64,000 nt of DNA from Methylocaldum szegediense (GCF_949769195.1 NZ_OX458333.1:2914001-2978000); one strand, 5' to 3'; positions 1 through 8,483 are shown, counted from the first letter of the stretch. Notes: generated from the letters alone by a model not told the origin. Made by a program: numbers and translations.

Positions 1-719
1 CCGGCTTCAATCAAAGGAATCTGACTGGGATGAATGGCGGTTTTCCCGCACAGACCGTGGGCGATGTCCTCTTTCACCTCGGCCTGGAGAATTTCCGGCC
101 GGTCGATGTGCTCGAATACCGGGGCCGTGAGCTCGAAACCATAAGGTTTGAACACGGTGACGATCTGGGCGATGGTGTGTCCAATCGGTGTCCGGTAGAT
201 CGTCATGTCGCGAGGGCGCCGTATGCCCAAAATCGATAACAAGTCGTTGCCTCCTATGCGCAAGGCCAAAATGCGCTTGTCGAAACCTTGCTCCATCAGA
301 TGATCCCGAAAAGCGGCCATTTGCCGCGGGTCGAAGGCGTCTTTGGTTTCGAGGGTCGGCATGGTCCAATAAGGTGTGCCCTGTACAAGGCTCATATAGC
401 TGTCCACCGTACACCGATCCACCTTGGGAAACACGAAACCGTCCAGTTTCTCCACACCGGACATGGACAAGACGCGTTCGAGGATATCCGGATTGCGGAC
501 CCTCACGAAACGCAACAAGCGACTGGTGGTGGACATTTGATCGAGGCAGTCGCTCAGATTTCGAAGCGCGTGTTCGAGTGCCGCAGGGGCGATCGAGTCT
601 TCCGTACAGAATATAACTGATCGCAGTTCCGGCCATTTCTGGCCATTGGCGATGTCCAGCAACGCGCGATGGTTTGCCGGCACGTATAAGGAAGCCCCCA
701 GTCGATGTGCACTAAGCAT
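1..719 (-). CDS. HpcH/HpaI aldolase / citrate lyase family protein (3' end cut by window)
   Basis: The reading frame begins at the ATG at 719 and stays open to the left edge, giving about 239 residues. It opens LSAHRLGASLYVPANHRALL, and near the visible end carries GKTAIHPSQI, a hallmark of the CitE-like branch of the HpcH/HpaI aldolase/citrate lyase superfamily. These are metal-dependent TIM-barrel enzymes that make or break C-C bonds of acyl-CoA or keto-acid substrates. The start overlaps the end of the upstream phosphoribosyltransferase-like gene by 8 bases, so the two are translationally coupled. Lyases of this type recur in Ter clusters proposed to make a nucleoside-like metabolite. The real substrate is unknown and the C-terminus lies outside the window. 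Confidence 0.85.
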   Translation of the reverse strand, partial: MLSAHRLGASLYVPANHRALLDIANGQKWPELRSVIFCTEDSIAPAALEHALRNLSDCLDQMSTTSRLLRFVRVRNPDILERVLSMSGVEKLDGFVFPKVDRCTVDSYMSLVQGTPYWTMPTLETKDAFDPRQMAAFRDHLMEQGFDKRILALRIGGNDLLSILGIRRPRDMTIYRTPIGHTIAQIVTVFKPYGFELTAPVFEHIDRPEILQAEVKEDIAHGLCGKTAIHPSQIPLIEA

Positions 720-1848
720 CGGTTATACCTTTTATGAGAGAAACGGCCCGGTAGGGCAGGGTCAATTCCGTTGTCCAAACGACCCCTTTTTCGCGGGCCA
801 GCTGGAGAAGATGGGCCACTGCCGGATCTTTTTCGTCGCGAACGATAACCCGCTCGGGAACGCGTCGCAACAAAACGCGGGTGGCTTCGCCAATGCCGGG
901 CTTGATCAAGTTTTCATCGGCGATGCCAAAACGGGCTCTTAGGTCTTCGAGCAGTCGCTGCGAACGGCAGCGCGCTGAAATAGGGTCGACCGGCTTCGGG
1001 GAAGGCGTGTGTCCTTCCTCAATCCGTTCGGAAACGGCCTTTACGATTTCATCGATAAACCATGTCGAAAGATCGTGCGCCTCGAATTCCCGGTAATAGA
1101 CGCAACCGTGGAAATCGTTGGGACCGATTTGCTCGTTCAGAATGGAACGGCTGATCAGACCCGAAACCGTGGAATTCAGAATGCTCGACGGTATCAGATA
1201 GTCGTCGTCGGACGGAGCGATGCCCACGCCGGCGAGATCGGTCAACACGAAGAGGGTGTAATCGAGTCGCGTACCGTGGCGCACGTTGAACTCGTGCGCA
1301 TATTTGCGGAGTTCACGGGCTATAACGCCTTTGCCGCTCCAGCCGTCGACGAAGACAATGCCGCTCTCGAAGCGTGCTTCGTGATCGAGTATGAAGCGAA
1401 GGGCATTGGTATCAATGCCCCGGTCGCGGATGATGGAAATGGAATAATGCTCGGCGTCCCGCGAGAAAAATCGCTGCAAGATGTGCTTCAGCGCCACCCC
1501 GATCGGCGTTCCGGCCCGCGCCAGCGAAACCAGGGTGATTTCATCGTTCCGACGCGCTGCGATAATGGCCGCCAAATTGAGCAAATCGAGCGCCATTCGC
1601 CGCCTGTTGAGTGCAAATGCTTTTCGGAAAATTTCCATATAGCGCGGCGACGGTAGATTCTCGGGGCTTAGCATTTCGCTATAGTGGCGGCGCCCGCTTT
1701 GGATCAGCCGTTCCTTCTCGGCAATACCGATCGGTTCGACACTGATCGGTTTCAGCAGAATCTTCACGTCTTCAGGACGGTAACTGCCGGAGAAAAATGC
1801 CGATGGTTCCGTCTCCGCGGCCGCTCGATTCATATTGCTCTGCGACAT
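712..1848 (-). CDS. Phosphoribosyltransferase-like protein with C-terminal PELOTA-like RNA-binding domain (StiP family)
   Basis: This 378-residue protein belongs to the family annotated as StiP or PRTase_1 in Ter clusters. Residues 108-117 read SLARAGTPIG. Around 163-176, ESGIVFVDGWSGKG occupies the place of the PRPP-binding loop of phosphoribosyltransferases. Residues from about 295 to the end fit the PELOTA-like RNA-binding domain fused to this enzyme in Ter operons. Family knowledge (comparative genomics of Ter stress systems) predicts a role in making a nucleoside-like or phosphoribosylated product, perhaps with RNA as partner or source. Some databases call it a cysteine protease; I see nothing that supports proteolysis. 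It follows the HAD gene by 21 bases. Confidence 0.85.
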   Translation of the reverse strand: MSQSNMNRAAAETEPSAFFSGSYRPEDVKILLKPISVEPIGIAEKERLIQSGRRHYSEMLSPENLPSPRYMEIFRKAFALNRRRMALDLLNLAAIIAARRNDEITLVSLARAGTPIGVALKHILQRFFSRDAEHYSISIIRDRGIDTNALRFILDHEARFESGIVFVDGWSGKGVIARELRKYAHEFNVRHGTRLDYTLFVLTDLAGVGIAPSDDDYLIPSSILNSTVSGLISRSILNEQIGPNDFHGCVYYREFEAHDLSTWFIDEIVKAVSERIEEGHTPSPKPVDPISARCRSQRLLEDLRARFGIADENLIKPGIGEATRVLLRRVPERVIVRDEKDPAVAHLLQLAREKGVVWTTELTLPYRAVSLIKGITDA

Positions 1849-1869
1849 GGCTTTGAAATGCCCGTGCCG

Positions 1870-2628
1870 TCAAGTCACGGACTTGCCGAACGTCCGCTCG
1901 AACAACTGCGAGGTCCGGGGTGTCAGAAGATAGTCGCATTCGGCCATGAACGCGCCATCGATCTCGCTGTCGCCGAGACCGAAAGTCAGGATGTTGCCGT
2001 GCTCGCGGCGCAGGTGCCCGATCAAATGGCGCACGGCGCGCTCCTTGCCGAGCGTCCGCGGCAACACGGCCAAATTGTTGCCGTTACGGTGCAGGCGGTA
2101 GGCTCCGTCCCGTGCCTCGACCCAGGGTTCCAGAACTTCCCGTTGCAAAAAATCCAGATCCGGTTCACGGCCGTTCTGGTATTTCGCCACCAGATAGAAC
2201 GTAAGGCCGAAATCCTCGATCAGACGGACACGTACAGAAAGGCCGCGGGTCGCAGCGAAATCGCAGGCCATTTCCAGTGCCTGCTTGAGCCCGCTCACGG
2301 CGGTGCAGGTCGCCGCACGCATGGATTCCAGCCAATCCTCGTCCGGATGACCGGACGCGTCGATAATAACGCCGCCGTAGTCGAGAATACTCCAGCTCCG
2401 AAACCGTAGATCGACCCGTCGATAGGCTTCCCAATCCCTCGCCGTCGTAGGGATGACAGTCATGTTCGTTTCCAGGAGGCGCCAAAGCGCTCGCTGCTTG
2501 GCCGTCATGAACGAATGGGCGCTGCCGTCGCGCAAAAAAGCGGCGGGATACAGCTCGCCTTCGGCCGGGCACTTGGCCCGGCTTTGGAACAGGGTGTCGT
2601 CCAGGTCGAGGAAAACGAACGCTTGCAC
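1870..2628 (-). CDS. HAD-superfamily phosphatase of the Ter cluster
   Basis: This 252-residue HAD hydrolase starts at a GTG (2628), three bases after the TGA of terB. Motif I is DLDDTLF at residues 8-14, with nucleophile D8 and acid/base D10. A motif II-like Thr lies in PTTARDWEAY. Motif IV is GLGDSEIDGAF at about 217-227. The spacing and the large C2-type cap resemble sucrose-phosphatase/Cof-like members that act on sugar or nucleotide phosphates. In Ter clusters a HAD phosphatase travels with the two PRTase-like enzymes, so a likely job is removing phosphate from the phosphoribosylated intermediate. That assignment is inferred from context. Confidence 0.85.
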   Translation of the reverse strand: MQAFVFLDLDDTLFQSRAKCPAEGELYPAAFLRDGSAHSFMTAKQRALWRLLETNMTVIPTTARDWEAYRRVDLRFRSWSILDYGGVIIDASGHPDEDWLESMRAATCTAVSGLKQALEMACDFAATRGLSVRVRLIEDFGLTFYLVAKYQNGREPDLDFLQREVLEPWVEARDGAYRLHRNGNNLAVLPRTLGKERAVRHLIGHLRREHGNILTFGLGDSEIDGAFMAECDYLLTPRTSQLFERTFGKSVT

Positions 2629-2630
2629 GA

Positions 2631-3086
2631 TCAGGTCAGTTCGAATTCCGCCGGATTTAGACCGAGCTCCATGGCGATCTTGCGTGCGACGCGTTTTTCA
2701 TTGTCGTCGAAATTGCCGTCCGCGCCTCCGATGCTGATGATAAGGCGCATGATCAGGCGAGCCGCGGCGTCGTTGTTTTTCATCTTGCGCAAGGCTTCAT
2801 AAGCTTTGGCTTCGCCTAAGTCCTTGTCGAACTCGATCTGACTCACCGCATTCTGAAAGGCATCGATCAGTTCTTTGGCGGAAAAGACGGACAGAGGTTC
2901 GTAATTTTCGATGAAACGCATCATTTTCTGTTTTTCTTCCGAAGAAATGATGCCGTCCGCCATCGAAACCAGCACCGAGCCGCTGACCGCCGCGTTCAGA
3001 AAGTCGCGATTCTTGAACTTCAGCGCCTCGGTCTTCAGTTCACTGGCCTTCTGCTTCAGGGCGTTAAAGAAGTCTTGGAAGCTCAT
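2631..3086 (-). CDS. terB: TerB-family tellurite resistance protein
   Basis: This 151-residue protein starts at the ATG at 3086 (MSFQDFFNALKQ) behind a good AGGAAAAG ribosome-binding site. The frame extends further upstream, but that part overlaps the preceding gene and does not look coding. The all-helical TerB fold is suggested by VSMADGIISSEEK (residues about 40-52) and GADGNFDDNEKR near 128-139. These two acidic loops match the metal-binding loops of TerB. TerB is a cytoplasmic, membrane-associated hub that links TerD-type calcium-binding proteins to the membrane and to processing enzymes. It lies between the VWA-TerD gene (52 bases upstream) and the HAD gene. Confidence 0.88.
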   Translation of the reverse strand: MSFQDFFNALKQKASELKTEALKFKNRDFLNAAVSGSVLVSMADGIISSEEKQKMMRFIENYEPLSVFSAKELIDAFQNAVSQIEFDKDLGEAKAYEALRKMKNNDAAARLIMRLIISIGGADGNFDDNEKRVARKIAMELGLNPAEFELT

Positions 3087-3138
3087 TTGTCTTTTCCTCA
3101 GGTCATGAAAAACTCGCGAGTGATCGCGATGTCCGGGT

Positions 3139-4392
3139 TCACGCCACGATCCCTTTGCGCCGTGCCTGTTCCAGCCACAAGGGAAATTCATTTAAAAGAC
3201 GGTCGTAAAGCTCGCTTTCGGAAATATCGTGCAAGTCATCCAAGGCGAAGAAATTGCAATTGTCGACAAAGCGCCGCGACAGAGTGTCCAGTTTTTCGAG
3301 AATTCCGTAGTTGCGACCGCCGATGCCGACGAACTGCCAAAAGATCGGCAGCTTGGACGCCTCTCTGATCAAGGCCTCGATTTCCCGATTCTTGTGGACA
3401 CCACCGTCGCTGATGAAAATGACGTAGGCCGGAATCCGAGTGTCGCGGTATTTCCGGATTACGTCGTTGATCGCGACGGGTTCGTCATTGACGCCGCCTA
3501 TGGGCGAAGAGGAAAAATATTTCCCGGCCCAAGGCGCTTCTCGTGCTATGTAGCCGTTGACGTTGCTCAAGGTAGCCGCCGGCAGCTCCATGCAACGGTC
3601 GGCGAAAATCCAGCAATCGAGCTCGCCGTCGTCGTCGAAGTGCACCGCCAGGGGTAGGATGCGGTCGACCAGTTCCTGAACGCGGCCTTTCCTGTACTGG
3701 GCCGTCATCGAACCGGATGCATCCAGCACTAAGCCCACGCGCGCCATAACGTGGGTCAAGCGTTTCTTTTCCAAAGAGATGCTGGCCTTTTTTGCCAGGC
3801 TCAGCAGCTGGGGCGCATGCAGCTCGACTTTTTTCTCCAGCGACAGCTTTGCAGGTGCTTCATCTCCGGCGGCGACCTCACCGCCGAAATGCCGGACCAA
3901 AGCGGCGAGACCACCGTTGAAACCCTGTCCCAAGGCACATAGCCGCCAGATGCCGTCCTTGCGGTAGATTTCGAGCAGCATCAAAGCCCGCTCCTCGGCA
4001 AAATCCGCTCCGGTGAACGAAAACCGCGCGGCTTCCCGGCTCCCATCCAGCAAACGCACATAGCCGCTCTGGATCGCCGACATGGTTCCGGCACCGTCGA
4101 TAGCCGCCGTGATCGTCAACCGCTCGATCGTGGCCGGAAGCCGGCCGAGGTCTATGCTGAAACCCGTCGTATCGCCGGGAGGCGTCACCGAGCCGACTCC
4201 GCCGCAGGGCGTCATCGGCTGGTTGAAGAAGGTCATGTAACGTTCGTCGGAGAGCTTGCCCTGGCTGTCTAGCCCGAAGCAGGCGAAGTCGATGACCAAG
4301 CCTGGAGCGTTCACCGTAACCCCGACCATGAACGTCTGGCCGTTTGGAATCAAGTCGGCGATTTTCGCCCGTTGTCCGCGCGATAAGTTCAT
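3139..4392 (-). CDS. TerD domain fused to a VWA (TerF-type) domain
   Basis: The protein is 417 residues. The N-terminal ~175 residues form a TerD domain ending in LEIYRKDGIWRLCALGQGFNGGL. A charged linker (180-215) follows, then a von Willebrand A domain with a perfect MIDAS start, VGLVLDASGSM, at 219-229. This is the TerF architecture. VWA domains use the DxSxS site to hold a divalent metal and bind partner proteins, so the fusion probably assembles the Ter complex. The usual TerD acidic calcium loop ([13 protein letters not shown]) is replaced here by a GGVGSVTPPGDTTGF segment, so calcium binding by this TerD domain may be weak or lost. Confidence 0.88.
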   Translation of the reverse strand: MNLSRGQRAKIADLIPNGQTFMVGVTVNAPGLVIDFACFGLDSQGKLSDERYMTFFNQPMTPCGGVGSVTPPGDTTGFSIDLGRLPATIERLTITAAIDGAGTMSAIQSGYVRLLDGSREAARFSFTGADFAEERALMLLEIYRKDGIWRLCALGQGFNGGLAALVRHFGGEVAAGDEAPAKLSLEKKVELHAPQLLSLAKKASISLEKKRLTHVMARVGLVLDASGSMTAQYRKGRVQELVDRILPLAVHFDDDGELDCWIFADRCMELPAATLSNVNGYIAREAPWAGKYFSSSPIGGVNDEPVAINDVIRKYRDTRIPAYVIFISDGGVHKNREIEALIREASKLPIFWQFVGIGGRNYGILEKLDTLSRRFVDNCNFFALDDLHDISESELYDRLLNEFPLWLEQARRKGIVA

Positions 4393-4427
4393 GGTTCGTT
4401 CTCGCTCCAGAAAACCGCGTGGGCGCT

Positions 4428-5006
4428 TTAACCGACGTTGACGCCGTGTTGCAGAGCCAAGGCTCTAAGTCCTCCGGAATAGCCCTGACCGACGGCTCGG
4501 AATTTCCAATCGCCGCTGTGACGATAGAGTTCCCCGAAGATCATGGCGGTTTCGGTCGAATAGTCTTCCGACAGGTCGTAGCGAACGATCTCCTGGTTAT
4601 TGTCGCGATTAACGATGCGCACGAAAGCATTGCGGACCTGTCCGAAATTTTGTTTGCGCGCCTCGGCGTCGTGGATGGTCACGACGACGACCAGCCGCTG
4701 CACCTCGGGCGGAACCTTGGAAAGAGTCACCAAGATGGATTCATCATCACCTTCGCCCTCGCCGGTCAGATTATCGCCGGTGTGTTCGACCGAGCCTTCG
4801 GGTGACTTCTTCTGATTGTAAAAAATGAAATAGGCGTCGCTCGGCACTTTTCCATCTTCCTTGACCATAAACAGGCTGGCGTCGAGATCGAACGGTTGTC
4901 CGTCGGTCGCGCGCGCGTCCCAGCCGAGTCCCACCAGAACATTTTCGAGATTCGGCGCTTCCTTGCTCAAATTGACGTTACCGCCTTTTTGAAGATTGAT
5001 AGCCAT
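4428..5006 (-). CDS. terD: TerD-family calcium-binding stress protein (paralogue 2)
   Basis: This is a 192-residue TerD protein. I chose the ATG at 5006 ([15 protein letters not shown]) because it matches the start of its paralogue at 8219 and sits behind a GAGGAGAAAA ribosome-binding site. Calcium-binding features are intact: FDLDASLFM after the GWDAR turn, then [13 protein letters not shown]. It is very similar in sequence to the TerD encoded at 7641-8219, including the [16 protein letters not shown] segment, so the two are recent duplicates. TerD proteins are cytoplasmic or membrane-associated Ca2+ binders needed for resistance to tellurite, phage or oxidative stress. A short hairpin (5041-5062) precedes the gene. 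Confidence 0.93.
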   Translation of the reverse strand: MAINLQKGGNVNLSKEAPNLENVLVGLGWDARATDGQPFDLDASLFMVKEDGKVPSDAYFIFYNQKKSPEGSVEHTGDNLTGEGEGDDESILVTLSKVPPEVQRLVVVVTIHDAEARKQNFGQVRNAFVRIVNRDNNQEIVRYDLSEDYSTETAMIFGELYRHSGDWKFRAVGQGYSGGLRALALQHGVNVG

Positions 5007-5040
5007 AGGTTTTCTCCTCGATGTTGTGAGCAAAACGAAC

Positions 5041-5062
5041 ACTCTCCTAAGAATAGGAGAGT
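5041..5062 (-). repeat. Perfect hairpin before terD paralogue 2
   Basis: ACTCTCCTA is followed after four bases by TAGGAGAGT, a perfect 9-bp stem. It spans the stop codon of the PRTase_2/TRSP gene and lies about 35 bases before the terD start on the minus strand. No long T-run follows immediately, so it is more likely an mRNA processing or stability element, or an operator half-site pair, than a strong terminator. A related ACTCTC...GAGAGT palindrome occurs in the leader of the first terD (8306-8325). Confidence 0.5.
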
Positions 5063-6207
5063 CCCGCCGGCTCCGTATACCGGTAAGGTACACAAGCCGG
5101 CCCGAGTTGCCGGAGCAGGTCGGTCAGACCGTCCGGCGGCGTTTCATGGCAAACGATGATACGTGCGTAATCACTGGGATCGACGTTGTACAGGTAATTG
5201 GGGATACCTTCGCCATAGTTGTCGGCGAAAACGAGGCGTCGGCCGATGCCCGCACCCGGCAAAATCGGCGAACGAGTGGTAGCCTGCACCGCCACGTCGA
5301 ACCCCATAGCCTCGAGTTCCAGGCCGGTCCGAAACGCGACATGCATGAACTCTCCGGTACCGAGAACCAAAACGCGAGCCGGGGGTTCGAGTCCCGCCAC
5401 TAGCCCGCGGATGTCATCGACCGGAACGTGAAGCTGCCTATCGATGCCGAAACGACCCAAGCGGTCCGCCACGAATCCCGGTTCGCAGACGTTGGCGCCA
5501 AACGCCGGGGCGGTGTTCTCCGCGTAAGCCTCATCCGCGGACTGGAAGGAAAAGGCGCCATGCAAGGCAGCCACGCATTGGACCGGTAGACCGAGGCGCG
5601 CGGAAAATCGTTCCGCGCACCGTTCGCCGCTGAAATTGGTGATGGCGACGAAGTGGACTCGCGCAAGCCCCGGATTGTGGGCGCGATAGGTGTCGACAAG
5701 GTTACAGAGCGTGGAACCGGTACTGATTTCATCATCCACGATAACCAGTTCGTGCGCGTTTCGGAACACATTCCGCTGATCTGCATCCAGCGGCTCGTAT
5801 AGATATTGATCGGGAGCATGGCAATGGCTTTCTTCGAACTGGAAGAACCTTCGTCCCGGAATTCGATAGCGAGTGGAATGCAGAAATAGGGCATTCGCGC
5901 CGGCGTGCTGGTCCAGGACGGCTTCGAAGATCCCTTGGCCCAAGCCCGTCGCGGTCTCCGCCATGGCAACGAAAAGCCAGGGACCGGGCCCCAGATCGAG
6001 CTTCGACGCCAGATATGCATGCACGCGGCGCATGGTCGTCGGCACTGCCGGCCAATGCTTGCCCAAAACCTTGCTCAAGAACAAAAACCCGCGCTTTCGA
6101 TTGTTGCGCGCGGCGAAATCGCAGAGTTCTTCCAGCGGGAATGCAGCTTCTCGCACTTCTACCGTCAGCACGCCGGTTTCGAGCTCGGCCCGTCGCAGGT
6201 TTCTCAT
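5047..6207 (-). CDS. PRTase_2/TRSP-domain phosphoribosyltransferase-like protein
   Basis: The protein is 386 residues. The N-terminal part is a type I phosphoribosyltransferase fold with [12 protein letters not shown] at 155-166, a clear PRPP-binding loop. The C-terminal part carries the TRSP signature at 311-314 (ATTRSPI), the name-giving motif of the TRSP domain that accompanies PRTase_2 in Ter operons. Conserved Cys and Asp residues around it suggest an active site. Known comparative work links this enzyme with StiP/PRTase_1, a HAD phosphatase and an ATP-grasp or lyase in synthesis of an unknown nucleoside-like compound. The gene lies between two terD genes. Confidence 0.88.
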   Translation of the reverse strand: MRNLRRAELETGVLTVEVREAAFPLEELCDFAARNNRKRGFLFLSKVLGKHWPAVPTTMRRVHAYLASKLDLGPGPWLFVAMAETATGLGQGIFEAVLDQHAGANALFLHSTRYRIPGRRFFQFEESHCHAPDQYLYEPLDADQRNVFRNAHELVIVDDEISTGSTLCNLVDTYRAHNPGLARVHFVAITNFSGERCAERFSARLGLPVQCVAALHGAFSFQSADEAYAENTAPAFGANVCEPGFVADRLGRFGIDRQLHVPVDDIRGLVAGLEPPARVLVLGTGEFMHVAFRTGLELEAMGFDVAVQATTRSPILPGAGIGRRLVFADNYGEGIPNYLYNVDPSDYARIIVCHETPPDGLTDLLRQLGPACVPYRYTEPAGLSYS

Positions 6208-6257
6208 GCTGACACCTATGCCAAGAAGCGCGGGCTGTTGCCGCTTTCCGCCCCGGA

Positions 6258-6854
6258 TTACAAGTGTGGACGAATTTGCGGCAGTAACTGCTCAAAGGTC
6301 CGGCCTTGGCCGGTTTCGCCGATCGCGTGCATTTTCCATTCGTCGTTGTGTCGGTAGACCTTCGCCATGATCATGGCGGTGTGATTGCCCTGACAGCTCA
6401 GGTCATAGCGCGCGAGCTCTTTGTCGTCCGCGGCGTTTACGATGCGACAAAACGCGTTTTCTACACGGGAGAAATCCTGGCCGGTGTAATTGTTCACGGT
6501 GAACACCAAGCTTTTCACTGTGGCCGGAACCTTGGGCAAATCGACGATGATTTGCTCGTCGTCGCCCTCACCCTCGCCGGTCAGATTGTCGCCTGTGTGC
6601 TGTATGCTGCCGTCCCGGCTACGCAACTGCCGGAACCAGACCGCGTCCACCAGATTGCCCTGCTCGTCGAATAAAAGACAGGAAGCGTCGAGATCGATGT
6701 TTCCGCCTCCGCCTCCCCCGAACAAGCTGCCCAAGAATCCCGAAGTCTTTGCTTTGGCGGCATCCCAGCCCAACCCCATGACGATCCGGGTTAAGCTGCC
6801 ATTGGCTTCCTTATCCAACGAGATTCTCTGCCCTTTTTGCAAATTGACGCCCAT
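6258..6854 (-). CDS. TerD-family protein with glycine-rich insert
   Basis: This 198-residue TerD-family protein begins MGVNLQKGQRISLDKEA. It keeps the acidic calcium loop [13 protein letters not shown]. It differs from the other two TerD proteins by an insert after GLGWDAAKAK (about residues 36-52) that contains FLGSLF followed by six glycines. A similar Gly-rich insert is known in some TerD/TerE homologues and may form a flexible or membrane-contacting loop. The C-terminus (GETGQGRTFEQLLPQIRPHL) also departs from the GLKALA ending of its neighbours. The gene is 31 bases downstream of the AIM24-like gene. Confidence 0.9.
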   Translation of the reverse strand: MGVNLQKGQRISLDKEANGSLTRIVMGLGWDAAKAKTSGFLGSLFGGGGGGNIDLDASCLLFDEQGNLVDAVWFRQLRSRDGSIQHTGDNLTGEGEGDDEQIIVDLPKVPATVKSLVFTVNNYTGQDFSRVENAFCRIVNAADDKELARYDLSCQGNHTAMIMAKVYRHNDEWKMHAIGETGQGRTFEQLLPQIRPHL

Positions 6855-6885
6855 CTTAGATACCTCGTTGTTAGAGTTGTCTTGG

Positions 6886-7584
6886 TTAAGCGGAACCTGC
6901 GCGTCGTGCTTGGCTGACGAACAGCTCGCGATTTCGCGAACATACCACGACCGAGCCCCGCCCGCGAAACTTGAGGACCAGGCCTTCGCCTGAGGTCACC
7001 GAATTCACCAAAGAGCCGAAAAGGCCACCTCCGGAGCGTGCGACACCCACTTCGTACTGTAGGGTAGAAGACCAGGCAACGGCATGATTGTTGTCGATGA
7101 CGACGTCCTTTCCCGGCTCCACATCCAGCCGGAAAATCGACCCGAAACCCGAAACAGCGAGCTTGCCCTGGCCTCTGGCTTCCATCACCACGAACCCCCC
7201 GGTGCCACCGAACAGTGCGCCTCCGAGGTTGTTCAACCGCGAACGGATGTCCACAGAAGACTCCGCCGCCACGAAGGCACCGTCGGCAAGCGTGTAGGCC
7301 TCACCCGGCGAAACCTCCAGAACTTCTATCCCACCCGGCAGAGCGGGGGACAGAAGACAATCGCCGTCACCGTCCACCGCCTCGATCTCCTGCTGGAAGA
7401 TCGATTCGTCATTCGCGAAACGACGTAAGAGAGCCTGTCCCAGACCACCTCGCATTTGCCCCTTGATCCTCAGCGTATCCTCCATCATGACCATCGCATC
7501 GGACTCGCAAAAGATCTTTTCGCCCTTTCTAAGGCTCACGTGTAGAAAGGGATCGACATCCCCGGTTACGGTGAACTGCGGCAT
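6886..7584 (-). CDS. AIM24-family (TIGR00266-like) protein
   Basis: This 232-residue protein of the AIM24/TIGR00266 beta-rich family opens PQFTVTGDVDPFLHVSLRKGEKIFCESDAMVMM. It continues with Gly-rich segments LGGALFGGTGGFVVMEARGQG and SGGGLFGSLVNS that are typical of the family. No signal peptide or membrane helix is visible. Homologues form trimers of double-stranded beta-helix repeats and are repeatedly found next to terD genes, but their biochemical role is unknown. The gene is between two terD genes in the same direction (57 bases after terD-1), so it is a member of the Ter operon. Confidence 0.85.
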   Translation of the reverse strand: MPQFTVTGDVDPFLHVSLRKGEKIFCESDAMVMMEDTLRIKGQMRGGLGQALLRRFANDESIFQQEIEAVDGDGDCLLSPALPGGIEVLEVSPGEAYTLADGAFVAAESSVDIRSRLNNLGGALFGGTGGFVVMEARGQGKLAVSGFGSIFRLDVEPGKDVVIDNNHAVAWSSTLQYEVGVARSGGGLFGSLVNSVTSGEGLVLKFRGRGSVVVCSRNRELFVSQARRAGSA

Positions 7585-7640
7585 GTTTACTGGTAGTCGT
7601 TTCCGAAACGCCTGCTATTCCGGTCAACTTAGAGTGCCGG

Positions 7641-8219
7641 TTAGCCGACGTTCACTCCAAAGTCGGTTGCCAACGCTTTCAGCCCGCCGGCAAAACCCTG
7701 GCCCACGGCTTTGAATTTCCATTCCGAGCCATACCGGTAGATTTCGCCGAAGATCATGGCAGTCTCTGTGGAATAGTCTTCGGAAAGGTCGAAACGGGCA
7801 ATTTCCGTATTGGTGTCCTTATTGACCACGCGCATATAAGCGTTACGCACCATGCCGAAATTCTGCTTCCGGCTTTCGGCTTCGTGTATGGTCACAGTAA
7901 CCACGATGCGCTGAATGTTGGCGTCAACTTTCGACAGATTGACGGAAATTTCTTCGTCGTCGCCTTCACCGGCTCCGGTAGTGTTGTCCCCCGAATGGAC
8001 CACCGCGCCGTCCGGCGATGTTTTTTGGTTGTAGAAAACAAAATGGGCATCGGAAAGGACCTTTCCCGACTCGCCCACCAAGAAAACGCTAGCATCGAGA
8101 TCAAATGCTGCCCCGTCGGTGGAACGGGCATCCCAACCCAATCCGACTGAAGCATTGACGAGACCCGGGTCTGTCTTCGTCAAACTGACGTTGCCGCCCT
8201 TCTGCAAGTTGATAGCCAT
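7641..8219 (-). CDS. terD: TerD-family calcium-binding stress protein (paralogue 1, first gene of operon)
   Basis: This 192-residue TerD protein is probably the first gene of the Ter operon. It has a GGGGAG ribosome-binding site before the ATG at 8219. Features include [10 protein letters not shown] and the acidic loop [13 protein letters not shown], which supply the calcium ligands known from the TerD structure. It closely matches the protein of 4428-5006. The 264-base gap to glmS holds a promoter, a palindrome and a terminator-like hairpin, so its expression may be controlled by attenuation. Confidence 0.93.
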   Translation of the reverse strand: MAINLQKGGNVSLTKTDPGLVNASVGLGWDARSTDGAAFDLDASVFLVGESGKVLSDAHFVFYNQKTSPDGAVVHSGDNTTGAGEGDDEEISVNLSKVDANIQRIVVTVTIHEAESRKQNFGMVRNAYMRVVNKDTNTEIARFDLSEDYSTETAMIFGEIYRYGSEWKFKAVGQGFAGGLKALATDFGVNVG

Positions 8220-8241
8220 TCTCTACTCCCCAAGTGCAAGA

Positions 8242-8274
8242 CCCTTAAAAAGATTACGCCGACTAACGTCGGCG
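8242..8274 (-). terminator. Intrinsic-terminator-like hairpin in the ter leader
   Basis: On the minus strand CGCCGAC-GTTA-GTCGGCG forms a perfect 7-bp GC-rich stem (8257-8274), followed by TAATCTTTTT. It ends only about 22 bases before the terD-1 start codon, so the terD promoter must lie upstream of it and transcripts have to read through. It could instead end glmS transcripts, but its position in front of terD suggests a conditional terminator. Confidence 0.6.
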
Positions 8275-8305
8275 AGTCAGTTTGTTGTAATTGGCATTTT
8301 GACAC

Positions 8306-8325
8306 CACTCTCCAATACGAGAGTG
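8306..8325 (-). repeat. Palindrome in ter leader
   Basis: CACTCTC and GAGAGTG form a perfect 7-bp inverted repeat with a 6-base spacer, located just downstream of the predicted ter transcription start. It could be an RNA hairpin of the leader or a repressor site. On the minus strand it is followed by a six-codon ATG...TGA frame (Met-Pro-Ile-Thr-Thr-Asn) that stops just before the terminator-like hairpin. Confidence 0.5.
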
Positions 8326-8340
8326 TCCTGCATAGACGGT

Positions 8341-8368
8341 ATTATCGTACCGATACTATTTTTGGCAA
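8341..8368 (-). promoter_or_regulatory. Predicted sigma70-type promoter of the ter operon
   Basis: On the minus strand TTGCCA (8368-8363) and GATAAT (8346-8341) are separated by 16 bases. Each matches five of six consensus positions. It lies in the glmS-terD gap, and the expected start near 8334 would give a leader of about 115 bases containing the palindrome and the terminator-like hairpin. Confidence 0.5.
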
Positions 8369-8483
8369 AAAAACCCTTCCGCGCAAAGATAGTAGCCCAC
8401 AAATCCCTTTTAGGCGAACAGTCCCGACCTGCATATAAAAATCAGGTACTTGGCACGCAGGTTGGACTCGTGAGTGGAGGGTT

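Noticed and set aside
7-636. Long minus-strand frame at the left edge
   Set aside because: It is a shifted frame of the HpcH/HpaI gene, which gives a convincing protein (GKTAIHPSQI) in the correct frame.
6700-6730. Gly-rich stretch in the third TerD as a frameshift artefact
   Set aside because: The same kind of Gly-rich insert after GWD is known in TerD homologues and the frame is intact on both sides.
8220-8483. glmS ribozyme or riboswitch
   Set aside because: The region is downstream, not upstream, of glmS, and the glmS-glmU junction is only four bases, leaving no room for a leader.
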